The position numbers and the translations under genes are program-made. 64,000 nt of DNA from Verrucomicrobiia bacterium (GTDB lineage: Bacteria > Verrucomicrobiota > Verrucomicrobiia > Opitutales > Cerasicoccaceae). The stretch lies in the NCBI GenBank assembly GCA_030425485.1, contig JAUIAM010000005.1, positions 124,001-188,000 on the forward strand. The letters run 5' to 3'. The number at the start of each line of letters is the position of its first letter. Position 1 is the first letter of the stretch. The notes below the pieces were generated by a model that worked only from the letters and a program-made list of their open reading frames with translations, did not search any database and had not been told where the DNA came from. Shown here piece by piece: positions 43,173-52,417 of this stretch.

Positions 43173-44054
43173 ATGCCAGAGCAAACCGAGCATTACTCCT
43201 TTGACGACGCGGCCGCACTCCTCTCCCTGTGCCAACAAGAGGGACTGAGCATCGCCGAGGTAACCCTGCGCCGCGAAGCCTATGCCAGCGGAAAAACGAT
43301 CCCCGAAATACTCGCTGTCATGACCGACCGCTACCGCAAGATGAAGGAAAGCATCAAGCGCGGGCTCGAGATCAACCAGCTTTCCCCCAGTAAGCTCTCC
43401 GGCGGAGATGCCGCACGACTGCTAAAATACGCGCAATCCGAAAATCCCCTGGGGGATGCGGGCTTCGCACGCACCATCGCCTACGGTTTTGCGGTGCTTG
43501 AGAGCAACGCCCAGTTTGGCCGCATCGTGGCCACACCCACGGCGGGCTCGGCCGGAGTTGTCCCCGCCTGCCTCTTGAAGCTCGAAGAAGACGGACTGAG
43601 CGAGGAAAATGCCGTGCGCGCGCTGTTTACCGCTGCGGGCATTGGCATTATCATCGGAAAGAATGCCTGCTTCTCCGGCGCAAAGGGCGGGTGCCAGGCA
43701 GAGATCGGCAGTGCTTCCTGCATGGCGGCCGCCGCTATCGTAGAAGCGCGTAAGGGCCCGGTAGAGCAAGCACTCAATGCCGCCGCCTTTGCCCTCATGA
43801 ACACGCTCGGGCTCGTTTGCGACCCCATCGGCGGCTACGTGGAAGTCCCCTGCGTGAGCCGCAACGGCATGTTTGCCGTGCATAGTTTTCAAGCAGCCGT
43901 CATGGCCGAAGCAGGCTGCCGATGCGTCGTCCCGCTTGATGATGTCATCATCGCCATGCGCGACATCGGGCGCCGCATGCCACGTGCCCTCAAGGAAACC
44001 TCGCAAGGCGGACTGGCTATCACGCCTGCCGCCAAAAAACACTGCGAATCATGA
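43173..44054 (+). CDS. sdaAA: L-serine ammonia-lyase, iron-sulfur-dependent, alpha subunit
   Basis: 293 residues. Family landmarks: VATPTAGSAGVVPACLLKLE, KNACFSGAKGGCQAEIGSAS and LVCDPIGGYVEVPCVSRNGM. The cysteines in these segments (FSGAKGGC, CDPIGG, VPC) are those that hold the oxygen-labile 4Fe-4S cluster of serine dehydratases. The N-terminus has the alpha-subunit helix AALLSLCQQEGLSIAEVTLRRE in two overlapping pieces. It is translationally close to sdaAB (2 bp) and overlaps the M20 gene by 4 bp (ATGA). It acts in the cytosol. Length and order are complete, with no sign of decay. Confidence 0.93.
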   Translation: MPEQTEHYSFDDAAALLSLCQQEGLSIAEVTLRREAYASGKTIPEILAVMTDRYRKMKESIKRGLEINQLSPSKLSGGDAARLLKYAQSENPLGDAGFARTIAYGFAVLESNAQFGRIVATPTAGSAGVVPACLLKLEEDGLSEENAVRALFTAAGIGIIIGKNACFSGAKGGCQAEIGSASCMAAAAIVEARKGPVEQALNAAAFALMNTLGLVCDPIGGYVEVPCVSRNGMFAVHSFQAAVMAEAGCRCVVPLDDVIIAMRDIGRRMPRALKETSQGGLAITPAAKKHCES

Positions 44055-45220
44055 CGCTATCCACCCACGCCGTTCCGACCACGACCGAGTTGCTCTCCTC
44101 GCTCGTAGCGTGCCCAAGTATCAACCCGGGAGCTCGTGGGCAATTTGAAGCCCCCTATGGCGAACTCGCCATGGCTAGACTTTTGCAGGATATCCTTGAG
44201 CCCTGGGCAGATGCATTTCGGACTGAAGAAGTCCTCCCCGGGCGACCCAACGTCATCGCGACTTTTCGTGGCAAAGCAGGCGGTCCCAAGCGCGCGCTTG
44301 AGGCCCACATGGACACCGTGGATGTCGATGGCATGCACATCGAGCCCTTTGTACCGACCGTAAAGGACGGCCAGCTCTACGGTCGAGGCTCCGCCGATAC
44401 CAAGGGGCCAATGACAGCCATGCTGCTCGCTCTCATCCGGGCGCGAGCCGCCGGGCGCCAGCTCAACGGCGACTGGTACTTTATCTCGACTTGCGACGAG
44501 GAGCTCGGGGGAAAAGGCGCCCAACACCTCGTTGAGAGCGGTTTTCGCTGCGACGGTATCATCGTAGCTGAGCCAACCGAGCTCAGCCTAATCGATGCCC
44601 ACAAGGGCGTCGAGCGCTACGCAATTAGCATAGACGGCAGAGCCTCCCACAGCGCCTACCCCGAACGTGGAGCCAACGCCATCCACGCCATGAGCGAGTT
44701 TATCTGCAACCTCGAACTTACCTGCCAGAAGAAGGCTCAAGCTTATAGCGGTGACGACGCCATCGGCCCGCTTACCATGAGTGTAGGCGTCATCTCCGGG
44801 GGCGATCAGGTTAACCGCGTCCCCCAGCATGCCACCATTGAGGTAGACTTTCGCATCCCTCCGGGGTCCACCCTTGATTTAGTCCTGAACTGCATGGAGC
44901 GCGCAGCCGAGGCGACCTGCCGCCGTCGCAACGGTATCAAGATTCACTGGGAGCGCACCCAGCACTACTCGCCCCTGCAGCCTGCGCCAGACAGCCCATT
45001 TTCTCAGGCACTTACTGAGCACGCACGCCAGCACCTCGGCAACGCCACCCCCCAGAGCGTACGCTATGCGACTAACGCCGGTTTTTTCAGCGAGGCGGGT
45101 ATCCCCTGCATGGTCTTTGGTCCCGGCTCTATCGCCGAAGCCCACACCGCCAGCGAGTCCATACCATTGGAGCAGATAGAGCGTGCAGCCCGCTTTCTCG
45201 AAGCATTTATCACCGCCTGA
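44051..45220 (+). CDS. M20 family metallo-hydrolase (ArgE/DapE/CPG2-like)
   Basis: 389 residues, the standard length. Zinc-site motifs in order: RALEAHMDTVDVDG (His, Asp), LYGRGSADTKGPM (bridging Asp), ISTCDEELGGKGA (general-base Glu and ligand Glu), IVAEPTEL and EAHTASESIPL (last His). A dimerisation lid domain sits between (GVERYAISIDGRASHSAYPERGANAI). It deacylates N-acyl amino acids or splits dipeptides. It overlaps sdaAA by 4 bp, so is translationally coupled. In this operon it could release an amino acid from an acylated precursor that is then dehydrated. The substrate is not readable from sequence. Confidence 0.9.
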   Translation: MTLSTHAVPTTTELLSSLVACPSINPGARGQFEAPYGELAMARLLQDILEPWADAFRTEEVLPGRPNVIATFRGKAGGPKRALEAHMDTVDVDGMHIEPFVPTVKDGQLYGRGSADTKGPMTAMLLALIRARAAGRQLNGDWYFISTCDEELGGKGAQHLVESGFRCDGIIVAEPTELSLIDAHKGVERYAISIDGRASHSAYPERGANAIHAMSEFICNLELTCQKKAQAYSGDDAIGPLTMSVGVISGGDQVNRVPQHATIEVDFRIPPGSTLDLVLNCMERAAEATCRRRNGIKIHWERTQHYSPLQPAPDSPFSQALTEHARQHLGNATPQSVRYATNAGFFSEAGIPCMVFGPGSIAEAHTASESIPLEQIERAARFLEAFITA

Positions 45221-45224
45221 TTTC

Positions 45225-46091
45225 ATGAAAATCGGCATCATCGGCCTGGATAATTCCCATGCCTTACATTACCCGCGCTTGATTGCCCTGGCCGCCCAAA
45301 GCATGGGCGAAGAGATTACCTTTCCCATCGCCAGTAAAGCCGGAAGCCTCAACATTCCCCAAAGCTGCGAACGGGTGGACGACATTGCCATACAGGTATC
45401 ACAGGATACAGGCTGCGTACTGAGCGAACATATCGAGAGCGTAGCCGAGTCTAGCGACGGCCTGCTGATCCTTGCGCTCGACCCTCAAATCAAGCAAGCA
45501 GCCGTGGAGCGTACACTCCCCTACGGGAAGCCACTGTTCATCGATAAATACCTGGCCGCAAACACCACGCAAGCCAAGTTGCTCGTGCAACAGGCACGCG
45601 CCCAGGGCACTCCGCTCTTCAGTGCCTCGGCCCTGCCTTTTCACCCCGCTTTACTCGCCTTTGCCCAGAGCGGCGAGCCACACAAACCACATGACATCCA
45701 GATGCGCGGCCCCCTGTATAAAATCGCGGGGCTAAGCCCGAGGCTCTTCTATGGCTTTCACTACACTGGCATGGCCGCCGCCTTATTCCACACAGATTGC
45801 CGCGCCATCCGGGTGCGTGAGCACGAGAACGGGCTAAGCATCTCTGGAGAATGGCGAGACGGAGGCAAGCTTCTGGTCGATGCCCGCGCGGACGACTACG
45901 GTCCCTTTCGCCTGGCCAACGAGGTTGCTGGCATCCGCGCAGAGATTGCCGGAGACAATCCCACCGCGCTCTACTCGGGCGTAGCCGAGGCCATTGCCTC
46001 GTTCTTTTTCAACGGTCCGCCTTCAAATGCAGTGGAGCAAGCCATGCGTGCGCTCGCCTGGCTGGAAGGTCGCCCCACGCCGGAGGAGTAG
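45225..46091 (+). CDS. Atypical Gfo/Idh/MocA-like oxidoreductase
   Basis: 288 residues from ATG 45225 (MKIGIIGLDNSHALHYPRLI), 4 bp after the M20 stop. The N-terminus is a Rossmann strand, but the glycine motif is G-I-I-G-L-D-N-S-H rather than G-x-G-x-x-G. The cofactor-side EKP motif is replaced by Asp-Lys-Tyr (KPLFIDKYLA, residues 107-109). It is about 50 residues shorter than the family norm. The C-terminal half keeps the substrate-domain pattern (FYGFHYTGMAAALFHTDCRAIRV). It may bind the nucleotide differently or have lost redox activity. It is the last gene of the TetR-controlled operon, and its stop is 1 bp from the convergent esterase stop. Confidence 0.75.
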   Translation: MKIGIIGLDNSHALHYPRLIALAAQSMGEEITFPIASKAGSLNIPQSCERVDDIAIQVSQDTGCVLSEHIESVAESSDGLLILALDPQIKQAAVERTLPYGKPLFIDKYLAANTTQAKLLVQQARAQGTPLFSASALPFHPALLAFAQSGEPHKPHDIQMRGPLYKIAGLSPRLFYGFHYTGMAAALFHTDCRAIRVREHENGLSISGEWRDGGKLLVDARADDYGPFRLANEVAGIRAEIAGDNPTALYSGVAEAIASFFFNGPPSNAVEQAMRALAWLEGRPTPEE

Positions 46092-46092
46092 T

Positions 46093-47385
46093 CTATTCCG
46101 TACGGAATGGATCGATCCACTGATTCGCGGCCTCGCGAATACCATCGTGGGAGTTCAGCTCCGAGTGCCCATGGGTAATGTGCGGCACAATCATGAGTTC
46201 GACCGGTCCTTCGACCTCGTTGGCCACGGTCAAAATACCCGATGGCGGGCAAGTCGTATCCCCCAACCCCAGGGATATGAACGTAGGGCAGAGGATATCC
46301 GGTGCGAAGTTTACCACGTCGAAATACTCGGCTGCTTTACGCACGGCTGCGGGGTCTTTTCCATCTGTAGCACCATACCAGTTTGGCCAGCCTGCGCCAC
46401 GACCGTACGCTGGGCCATTTAAGTCGCAACCCGCCGGTACTCCGGCAGCAACTGCGGTGACCACATCGTTGCACATGGCCGCCGTCACGAGGGCCTGCAT
46501 CCCGCCCTGGCTTCCTCCCTGAAGGACCATGATGCGCCCGTCCCAGTCCGGGCGGCTTCTCATATAGCGCACGGCCTGGTAGCACCCGAGATACATGCGC
46601 AGGAAGTAGCTCGTTTCGCGGTCATCATTTCCGATGTAGGCGTAGCCTTCGAGTTCTCCCGCAGCCTTTTCCTTATAATACGCCTCCGACTCATAGATCG
46701 GCAGGTCATGGGCCAGAATATTCAGCACCAAAAACCCGTCCGAGGCCTGATGGTAAACCCATCCTTTATTCAGGCCATAAACGCCGGCCCATTGGAAAAT
46801 AATCAATGCGGGCAGCTTTCCTTTCGCTTCCTTGGGACGTGCTAACTGACCCCGTACGTGCGTGTCGTTGATGTTGTCCAGCGTAACATCCCAGTACTCC
46901 ACATGGTCATGCTCGGTTTCCACACGCTTGAGTTGCGGGTTCAGGTCAATGCCCTTTACTCGACTGATCTGCTTGTCCCAGAATGCATAGAAGTCATCAG
47001 GCCTGGACTGAGCAGGCTGAATCTCATCAATGTCAAAAGCCGCCCCGGCATACCCCTTTACATCGCCAGACCGGGCAATGAACAGCAAGGTGCCGGCATC
47101 ACCCCGCGCAGCGGAGTAAACAGCCTCATCACCGTCGTAATCCAGCGTGCCCTGATCGCGCATCACTTCCCCATTTGAAAGGAGTTCGAAGTCAATCTCA
47201 TCCGGGGCCACCTCGCCAGGCTCAAGGTTAACGACCTCAATCGTCCAGGTCGCATCTTCACCCGCATCGTAAATACCGTCTTCACGGTCTGCGCGCACCT
47301 TGAGATCATATGCGCAGAGGCTACTGCCCAGGATAAGTACACCAGCAAAGATTCCTATTACAGCTCTATTCATAATCATGTCCAT
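46093..47385 (-). CDS. Secreted acetylxylan-esterase-like (CE7/AXE1) alpha/beta hydrolase
   Basis: About 431 residues. The start is unclear among ATGs at 47403, 47385, 47379 and 47373; the signal peptide core is NRAVIGIFAGVLILGSSLCA. A beta-sandwich domain (residues ~25-130) precedes the catalytic domain. AXE1 motifs: RPDDFYAFWDKQISRVKGID, FLVLNILAHDLPIYES, nucleophile elbow MVLQGGSQGGMQAL, CPTFISLGLGDTTCPPSG (Asp) and PHITHGHSELN (His). CE7 enzymes remove acetyl groups from xylan or cephalosporin-like substrates. The end of the gene is 1 bp from the stop of the six-gene operon. A motif-like palindrome (47600-47615) lies upstream, so it may belong to the polysaccharide regulon. Confidence 0.83.
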   Translation of the reverse strand: MDMIMNRAVIGIFAGVLILGSSLCAYDLKVRADREDGIYDAGEDATWTIEVVNLEPGEVAPDEIDFELLSNGEVMRDQGTLDYDGDEAVYSAARGDAGTLLFIARSGDVKGYAGAAFDIDEIQPAQSRPDDFYAFWDKQISRVKGIDLNPQLKRVETEHDHVEYWDVTLDNINDTHVRGQLARPKEAKGKLPALIIFQWAGVYGLNKGWVYHQASDGFLVLNILAHDLPIYESEAYYKEKAAGELEGYAYIGNDDRETSYFLRMYLGCYQAVRYMRSRPDWDGRIMVLQGGSQGGMQALVTAAMCNDVVTAVAAGVPAGCDLNGPAYGRGAGWPNWYGATDGKDPAAVRKAAEYFDVVNFAPDILCPTFISLGLGDTTCPPSGILTVANEVEGPVELMIVPHITHGHSELNSHDGIREAANQWIDPFRTE

Positions 47386-47403
47386 CTGAGGTAGAGTACG
47401 CAT

Positions 47404-47698
47404 ACTCCAAGCGGTTATTGGGGCCGGATTGCGCAGCGAAGCGGGAGCTCAAGCTTGCTCGGACAAGATATTGGGCCATGCCGACTAAAACACAGGAATC
47501 ACGGCTCGCGTTACCTATGCCTGCTTTACGCGCCACTTGCATCATTGACCATTAGTCTATGTGCAAAGGCAGGCGTCAAATAGGATTCAACCTGATTCTA
47601 CTCAATCAGTTGAGCAAAATCAGGCAAGATACCTGCGCAGGCTTGTCGGTCAACTTACACCCCTGCCAGGAATGCCAAGTTATCGCCGCAGGCAGGAC
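47404..47698. other. Gap between the esterase and cysI, with a long imperfect hairpin
   Basis: CCTGATT (47591-47597) pairs with AATCAGG (47618-47624), and inside it CTCAA (47601-47605) pairs with TTGAG (47610-47614) around TCAG. Read on the minus strand, the inner part GCTCAACTGATTGAGT (47615-47600) matches the regulon motif at 12 of 16 positions. TTGACG (47579-47574) lies 20 bp beyond it, two helical turns instead of one, followed by ACTAAT 17 bp later. It could instead be the cysI transcript terminator. No gene is visible in this gap. Confidence 0.5.
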
Positions 47699-49417
<1,719 letters not shown>

Positions 49418-49470
49418 AAATATAAGTAAACTAGGTAAGATACTAAACTTAAAAAATCCCCAAACACAAG

Positions 49471-49490
49471 TCCAGAAACTTAATTCTGGA
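49471..49490. promoter_or_regulatory. Perfect palindrome upstream of cysI
   Basis: TCCAGAA (49471-49477), ACTTAA, TTCTGGA (49484-49490). It lies 54 bp before the cysI ATG in an AT-rich 129-bp gap after tsaD. On the minus strand it is followed by a T-run 12 nt later. It is either an operator for cysI or the tsaD terminator; the distance to the T-run favours an operator. Confidence 0.5.
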
Positions 49491-49546
49491 GAATCTGCCA
49501 CCATAAAGGGCTTTACCGCACGAAATCAAGGCGTTTGCCACATCTA

Positions 49547-50587
49547 TTAGCCCACCGCATCAAGGGTCAGCGAGGGCTGGAAGCCCAGGTCGAAGTCCTC
49601 GCACGGCAGGCAACCCGCCGGGTTAGCCCAGGCGGCGAAGGCGATCATGGCGGCATTATCCCCGGTGTGCTTCTTCTGGGCTGTGAAGAGCGGGAGTCCC
49701 TCACCGTCAGCGAGTTGCTGCATCGACTCGCGCAGGACACCGTTGTTGGCCACACCGCCGGAAAGCCCGAGGCTGGCGTACTCTCCTCCCCGAAGCACAT
49801 GGCGGGTCTTGCGCACGAGCTGCTTGACCACTGCCTGCTGGTAGCTGGCGCAGAGGTCGGGCATGACGCGCCGCAGTTCGAGGTCGCCCATCTTCTCCAA
49901 ACGGTAGCGGAGCGAGGTTTTTAACCCGGAAAAGCTAAATCGCCAGTCGACTGCCTCGGCAATACCAACGGGAAAGTCGTAGCGCGTAGGGTCACCGCCC
50001 ACCGCTGCCTTCTCCAGCAGGGGTCCGCCGGGATAGTCCATACCGAGGAGCTTGGCCCCCTTGTCCAGCGCCTCGCCCGCGGCGTCATCCACCGTCTGGG
50101 CCAGTACGGTGATGCGGCGGTCCTTGTCGATGGAGAACAGGAGCGAATTACCCCCCGAGGCAAGTAAGCCCAGGTGCGGCAGGCAGGCCTCGAAGGCAGC
50201 TTCAAAGCCCGCCGGGGCAGCTTCATGCAGGGCGATAAAGGGAGAAAAGGCATGCCCACGCAGGTGGTTGATGCCCACCAGCGGCAGCCCCCTGGCCAGT
50301 GCGAGCGACTTGCCCAGGGCAATACCGATAGCCAGGCACCCGGCCAGCCCGGGGCCAGCAGTCACGGCCAATTTTTCCACCCGGGAAAACGCCTCCGTCC
50401 GAGCAGCCTCAGCCAATAAGCAAGCAAAGTTCCCCAAGTGCTCGCGACTGGCCAGATCGGGCACGACGCCCCCGTAGTTTTGGTGGAGCTTTATCTGGCT
50501 GTGGACCCACTCACCGTCGAGCCCGCGTGCGGGATCAAACAGCGCGAGTGCGGACTCATCGCAGGAACTTTCTATCGCGAGAATCAT
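49547..50587 (-). CDS. tsaD: tRNA N6-adenosine threonylcarbamoyltransferase
   Basis: 346 residues, the full size of TsaD/Gcp/Kae1. Motifs in order: ILAIESSCDESALALF, GGVVPDLASREHL, TAGPGLAGCLAIGIALGKSLA, GINHLRGHAFSPF (the metal-binding His-x3-His is kept, but the canonical Glu in H-x-E-G-H is Arg), LASGGNSLLFSI, DDAAGEALDKGAKLLGMDYPGG, FSFSGLKTSLRYRLEK and LSGGVANNGVLRE. It transfers threonylcarbamoyl to A37 of ANN-decoding tRNAs, in the cytosol with TsaB/TsaE. It is followed by cysI on the same strand. It is a housekeeping gene with no local partner. Confidence 0.93.
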   Translation of the reverse strand: MILAIESSCDESALALFDPARGLDGEWVHSQIKLHQNYGGVVPDLASREHLGNFACLLAEAARTEAFSRVEKLAVTAGPGLAGCLAIGIALGKSLALARGLPLVGINHLRGHAFSPFIALHEAAPAGFEAAFEACLPHLGLLASGGNSLLFSIDKDRRITVLAQTVDDAAGEALDKGAKLLGMDYPGGPLLEKAAVGGDPTRYDFPVGIAEAVDWRFSFSGLKTSLRYRLEKMGDLELRRVMPDLCASYQQAVVKQLVRKTRHVLRGGEYASLGLSGGVANNGVLRESMQQLADGEGLPLFTAQKKHTGDNAAMIAFAAWANPAGCLPCEDFDLGFQPSLTLDAVG

Positions 50588-50607
50588 AGTTGGCGTACCC
50601 GGACGGC

Positions 50608-51099
50608 TTAATCAACCTTGATGCTGATGGCCTTTGACTTGCCATCGTAGGCGAACGACGCGTCCTCGAAATCTGCCGGGCCAAAGGTGCCCGTGGCATC
50701 GTTGGAAAAGCCGTATCGCTCCACCGGGATGCCGAAAAAGTTCGTGTCGAGCTCGCCGTTGCCGTTCTCGTCTTCGAATACCGACACAGCATAGGTGCCT
50801 GCGGGAAGATTAGCAAAATTCGCCACGGCCTGATGCCCCCCGGACTGCACGGTCAAGCCCATGAGCGGCGTCTCAAGCCAGGTTTTTTCCGCGTTATAAA
50901 CCGCGACCCGCACCTGTCCGCTGGCGAGCGCGAGGTGCGTTACGGTCACCGTCAAGCCGGGCTGCGCCGGGGCAGCGGGCTGGTTTTTGCCGGGTGCTAC
51001 GACCAGAGGCGCGCACTCGGCCTGCCCCGCCCAGAGGGCCAGCGGGGAAAGCAGGCAAAAAAACAAAAGCCCGATACGGGCACGGTAAAGCTTAGTCAT
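50608..51099 (-). CDS. Secreted DUF2141 domain protein
   Basis: About 163 residues from ATG 51099 (MTKLYRARIGLLFFCLLSPL, signal peptide); another ATG at 51105 is possible. After a proline/alanine-rich linker the domain starts LTVTVTHLALASGQVRVAVYN and continues with YAVSVFEDENGNGELDTNFFGIPVERYGFSNDA (cut: SVFEDENGNGELDTN and GIPVERYGFSNDA). The 'H-D-x-N-x-N-x-x-l-D-x-x-x-x-G-x-P-x-E-x-y-g-f-S' pattern is the DUF2141 hallmark, here with Glu-Asp-Glu-Asn. The function of the family is unknown; a periplasmic or outer-membrane role is likely. It overlaps the upstream S41 protease gene by 8 bp and so is translationally coupled. Confidence 0.8.
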   Translation of the reverse strand: MTKLYRARIGLLFFCLLSPLALWAGQAECAPLVVAPGKNQPAAPAQPGLTVTVTHLALASGQVRVAVYNAEKTWLETPLMGLTVQSGGHQAVANFANLPAGTYAVSVFEDENGNGELDTNFFGIPVERYGFSNDATGTFGPADFEDASFAYDGKSKAISIKVD

Positions 51100-52366
51100 G
51101 GTCATTCGCTTCATAGAAAAGGATGCCGTGGAGCATTTCACGCGCACGGGCCAGTTGGCGATCCGGAATTGGCTCAAAGCCGTAACGCGCGGTAAAGGAG
51201 TCCTCCTCCAGCACTCGCAACTGCGAACGTTGAAGCGCGAGATTCATCTGCTCCGGGGTGGACAAGGCGACGCGGATGTCGGGCTCGACCCCTGATTCGT
51301 GAATGGTGCGCCCGCTGGGCAGAAAGTACATGGCTGAGGTCAGGCGCATGCCGTTGCCATTGGAAAAAGCGTAGACACTTTGCACCGAGCCCTTGCCCAC
51401 CGAAGTCTCACCCACGAGCACAGCGCGGCCATGATCCTGCAAGGCGCCCGCCACAATCTCCGCAGCACTGGCACTGCCATGGTCAATCAACACCACCACC
51501 GGAGGCACGTCCAAGGGCGCTTCTTCGGCATAGGCGTGATCGCGCACCTGGCCGCTGCGGTCCTTCGTCGTGACGATCAATTTCCCTCGCTCCAGAAAGA
51601 GGTCAGCCACCTCAATGGCCTGGTTGAGCAGGCCGCCGGGGTTACCGCGCAGGTCAAAAATGAGCCCGCGCATGCCTTGTCCATTGAGCATCACGATGGC
51701 TTCCTCGATTTCGTTCCTGCTCTCCCGGCCAAACGAATCGAGCCGGAGATAGCCAATGCCCTCCTCGTCGAGGTAGACCTCGCGCAGGCTCGGATAGTCT
51801 ATATCTCGGCGATTGAGGGTAAAGCTCATGTCGCGGTCATCCATCGGTCGGTGGACGGTGAGCGTGACCGCGCTGTCGGGCTCGCCACGCAGCAAGTCCA
51901 CAGTCTGCGAAACGGTGAAGTCCCGCGTGTCGGTCTCGCCCACGGCGATAATCTCGTCGCCCACGAGCAGGCCCGCCTCCTCGGCAGGGCTGCCGGGAAA
52001 GAGTCCCAACAGGGTCACGCGAGAGTCCAGCAGCCCGACCTCTGCCCCGATCCCGGCATAGTGCTGCTCGGTCTGAATTTCAAAATCCTCGTAGTCCTCC
52101 CTGTCCATGTAGCTGGAATACGGGTCCAGCGTTCCGACCATTTGCTTGAGCGCGTTGCGGGTCAGGGTGTCGTAGTCCGTATGCCCGGCATCGACATGGT
52201 GCTCATTGACCAACTGCATGACCTCGCCCGCATGCATGAGATTACGCCAAAACGCAGGCGAAAAAAGATCGCGGCGGTGTGGGTAGAAAACCAGCATGAC
52301 GAAAAACCCCACCAGAAAAAAGGTGGCGATGGCCATGAAAGCTATTTTCAGAAACGACTTCATCAA
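51092..52366 (-). CDS. S41 family C-terminal processing protease (PDZ domain)
   Basis: 424 residues. An N-terminal membrane anchor (FMAIATFFLVGFFVMLVFY) is followed by an S41 N-terminal region (LTRNALKQMVGTLDPYSSYMD), a PDZ domain (GIGAEVGLLDSRVTLLGLFPGSPAEEAGL in two parts, then GDEIIAVGE) and the catalytic core: GLIFDLRGNPGGLLNQAIEV, IDHGSASAAEIVAGALQD with Ser 300, and VGETSVGKGSVQSVYAF with Lys 325, the Ser-Lys dyad. It cleaves C-terminal tails of periplasmic proteins or degrades lipoproteins. It is divergent from the MidA gene (51-bp gap) and overlaps the DUF2141 gene by 8 bp. Confidence 0.92.
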   Translation of the reverse strand: MMKSFLKIAFMAIATFFLVGFFVMLVFYPHRRDLFSPAFWRNLMHAGEVMQLVNEHHVDAGHTDYDTLTRNALKQMVGTLDPYSSYMDREDYEDFEIQTEQHYAGIGAEVGLLDSRVTLLGLFPGSPAEEAGLLVGDEIIAVGETDTRDFTVSQTVDLLRGEPDSAVTLTVHRPMDDRDMSFTLNRRDIDYPSLREVYLDEEGIGYLRLDSFGRESRNEIEEAIVMLNGQGMRGLIFDLRGNPGGLLNQAIEVADLFLERGKLIVTTKDRSGQVRDHAYAEEAPLDVPPVVVLIDHGSASAAEIVAGALQDHGRAVLVGETSVGKGSVQSVYAFSNGNGMRLTSAMYFLPSGRTIHESGVEPDIRVALSTPEQMNLALQRSQLRVLEEDSFTARYGFEPIPDRQLARAREMLHGILFYEANDHD

Positions 52367-52417
52367 AAAAAGTTCTCAGATAGGCCTAAGCAGTCAGCCA
52401 CCGCACCGCGATAGTAA

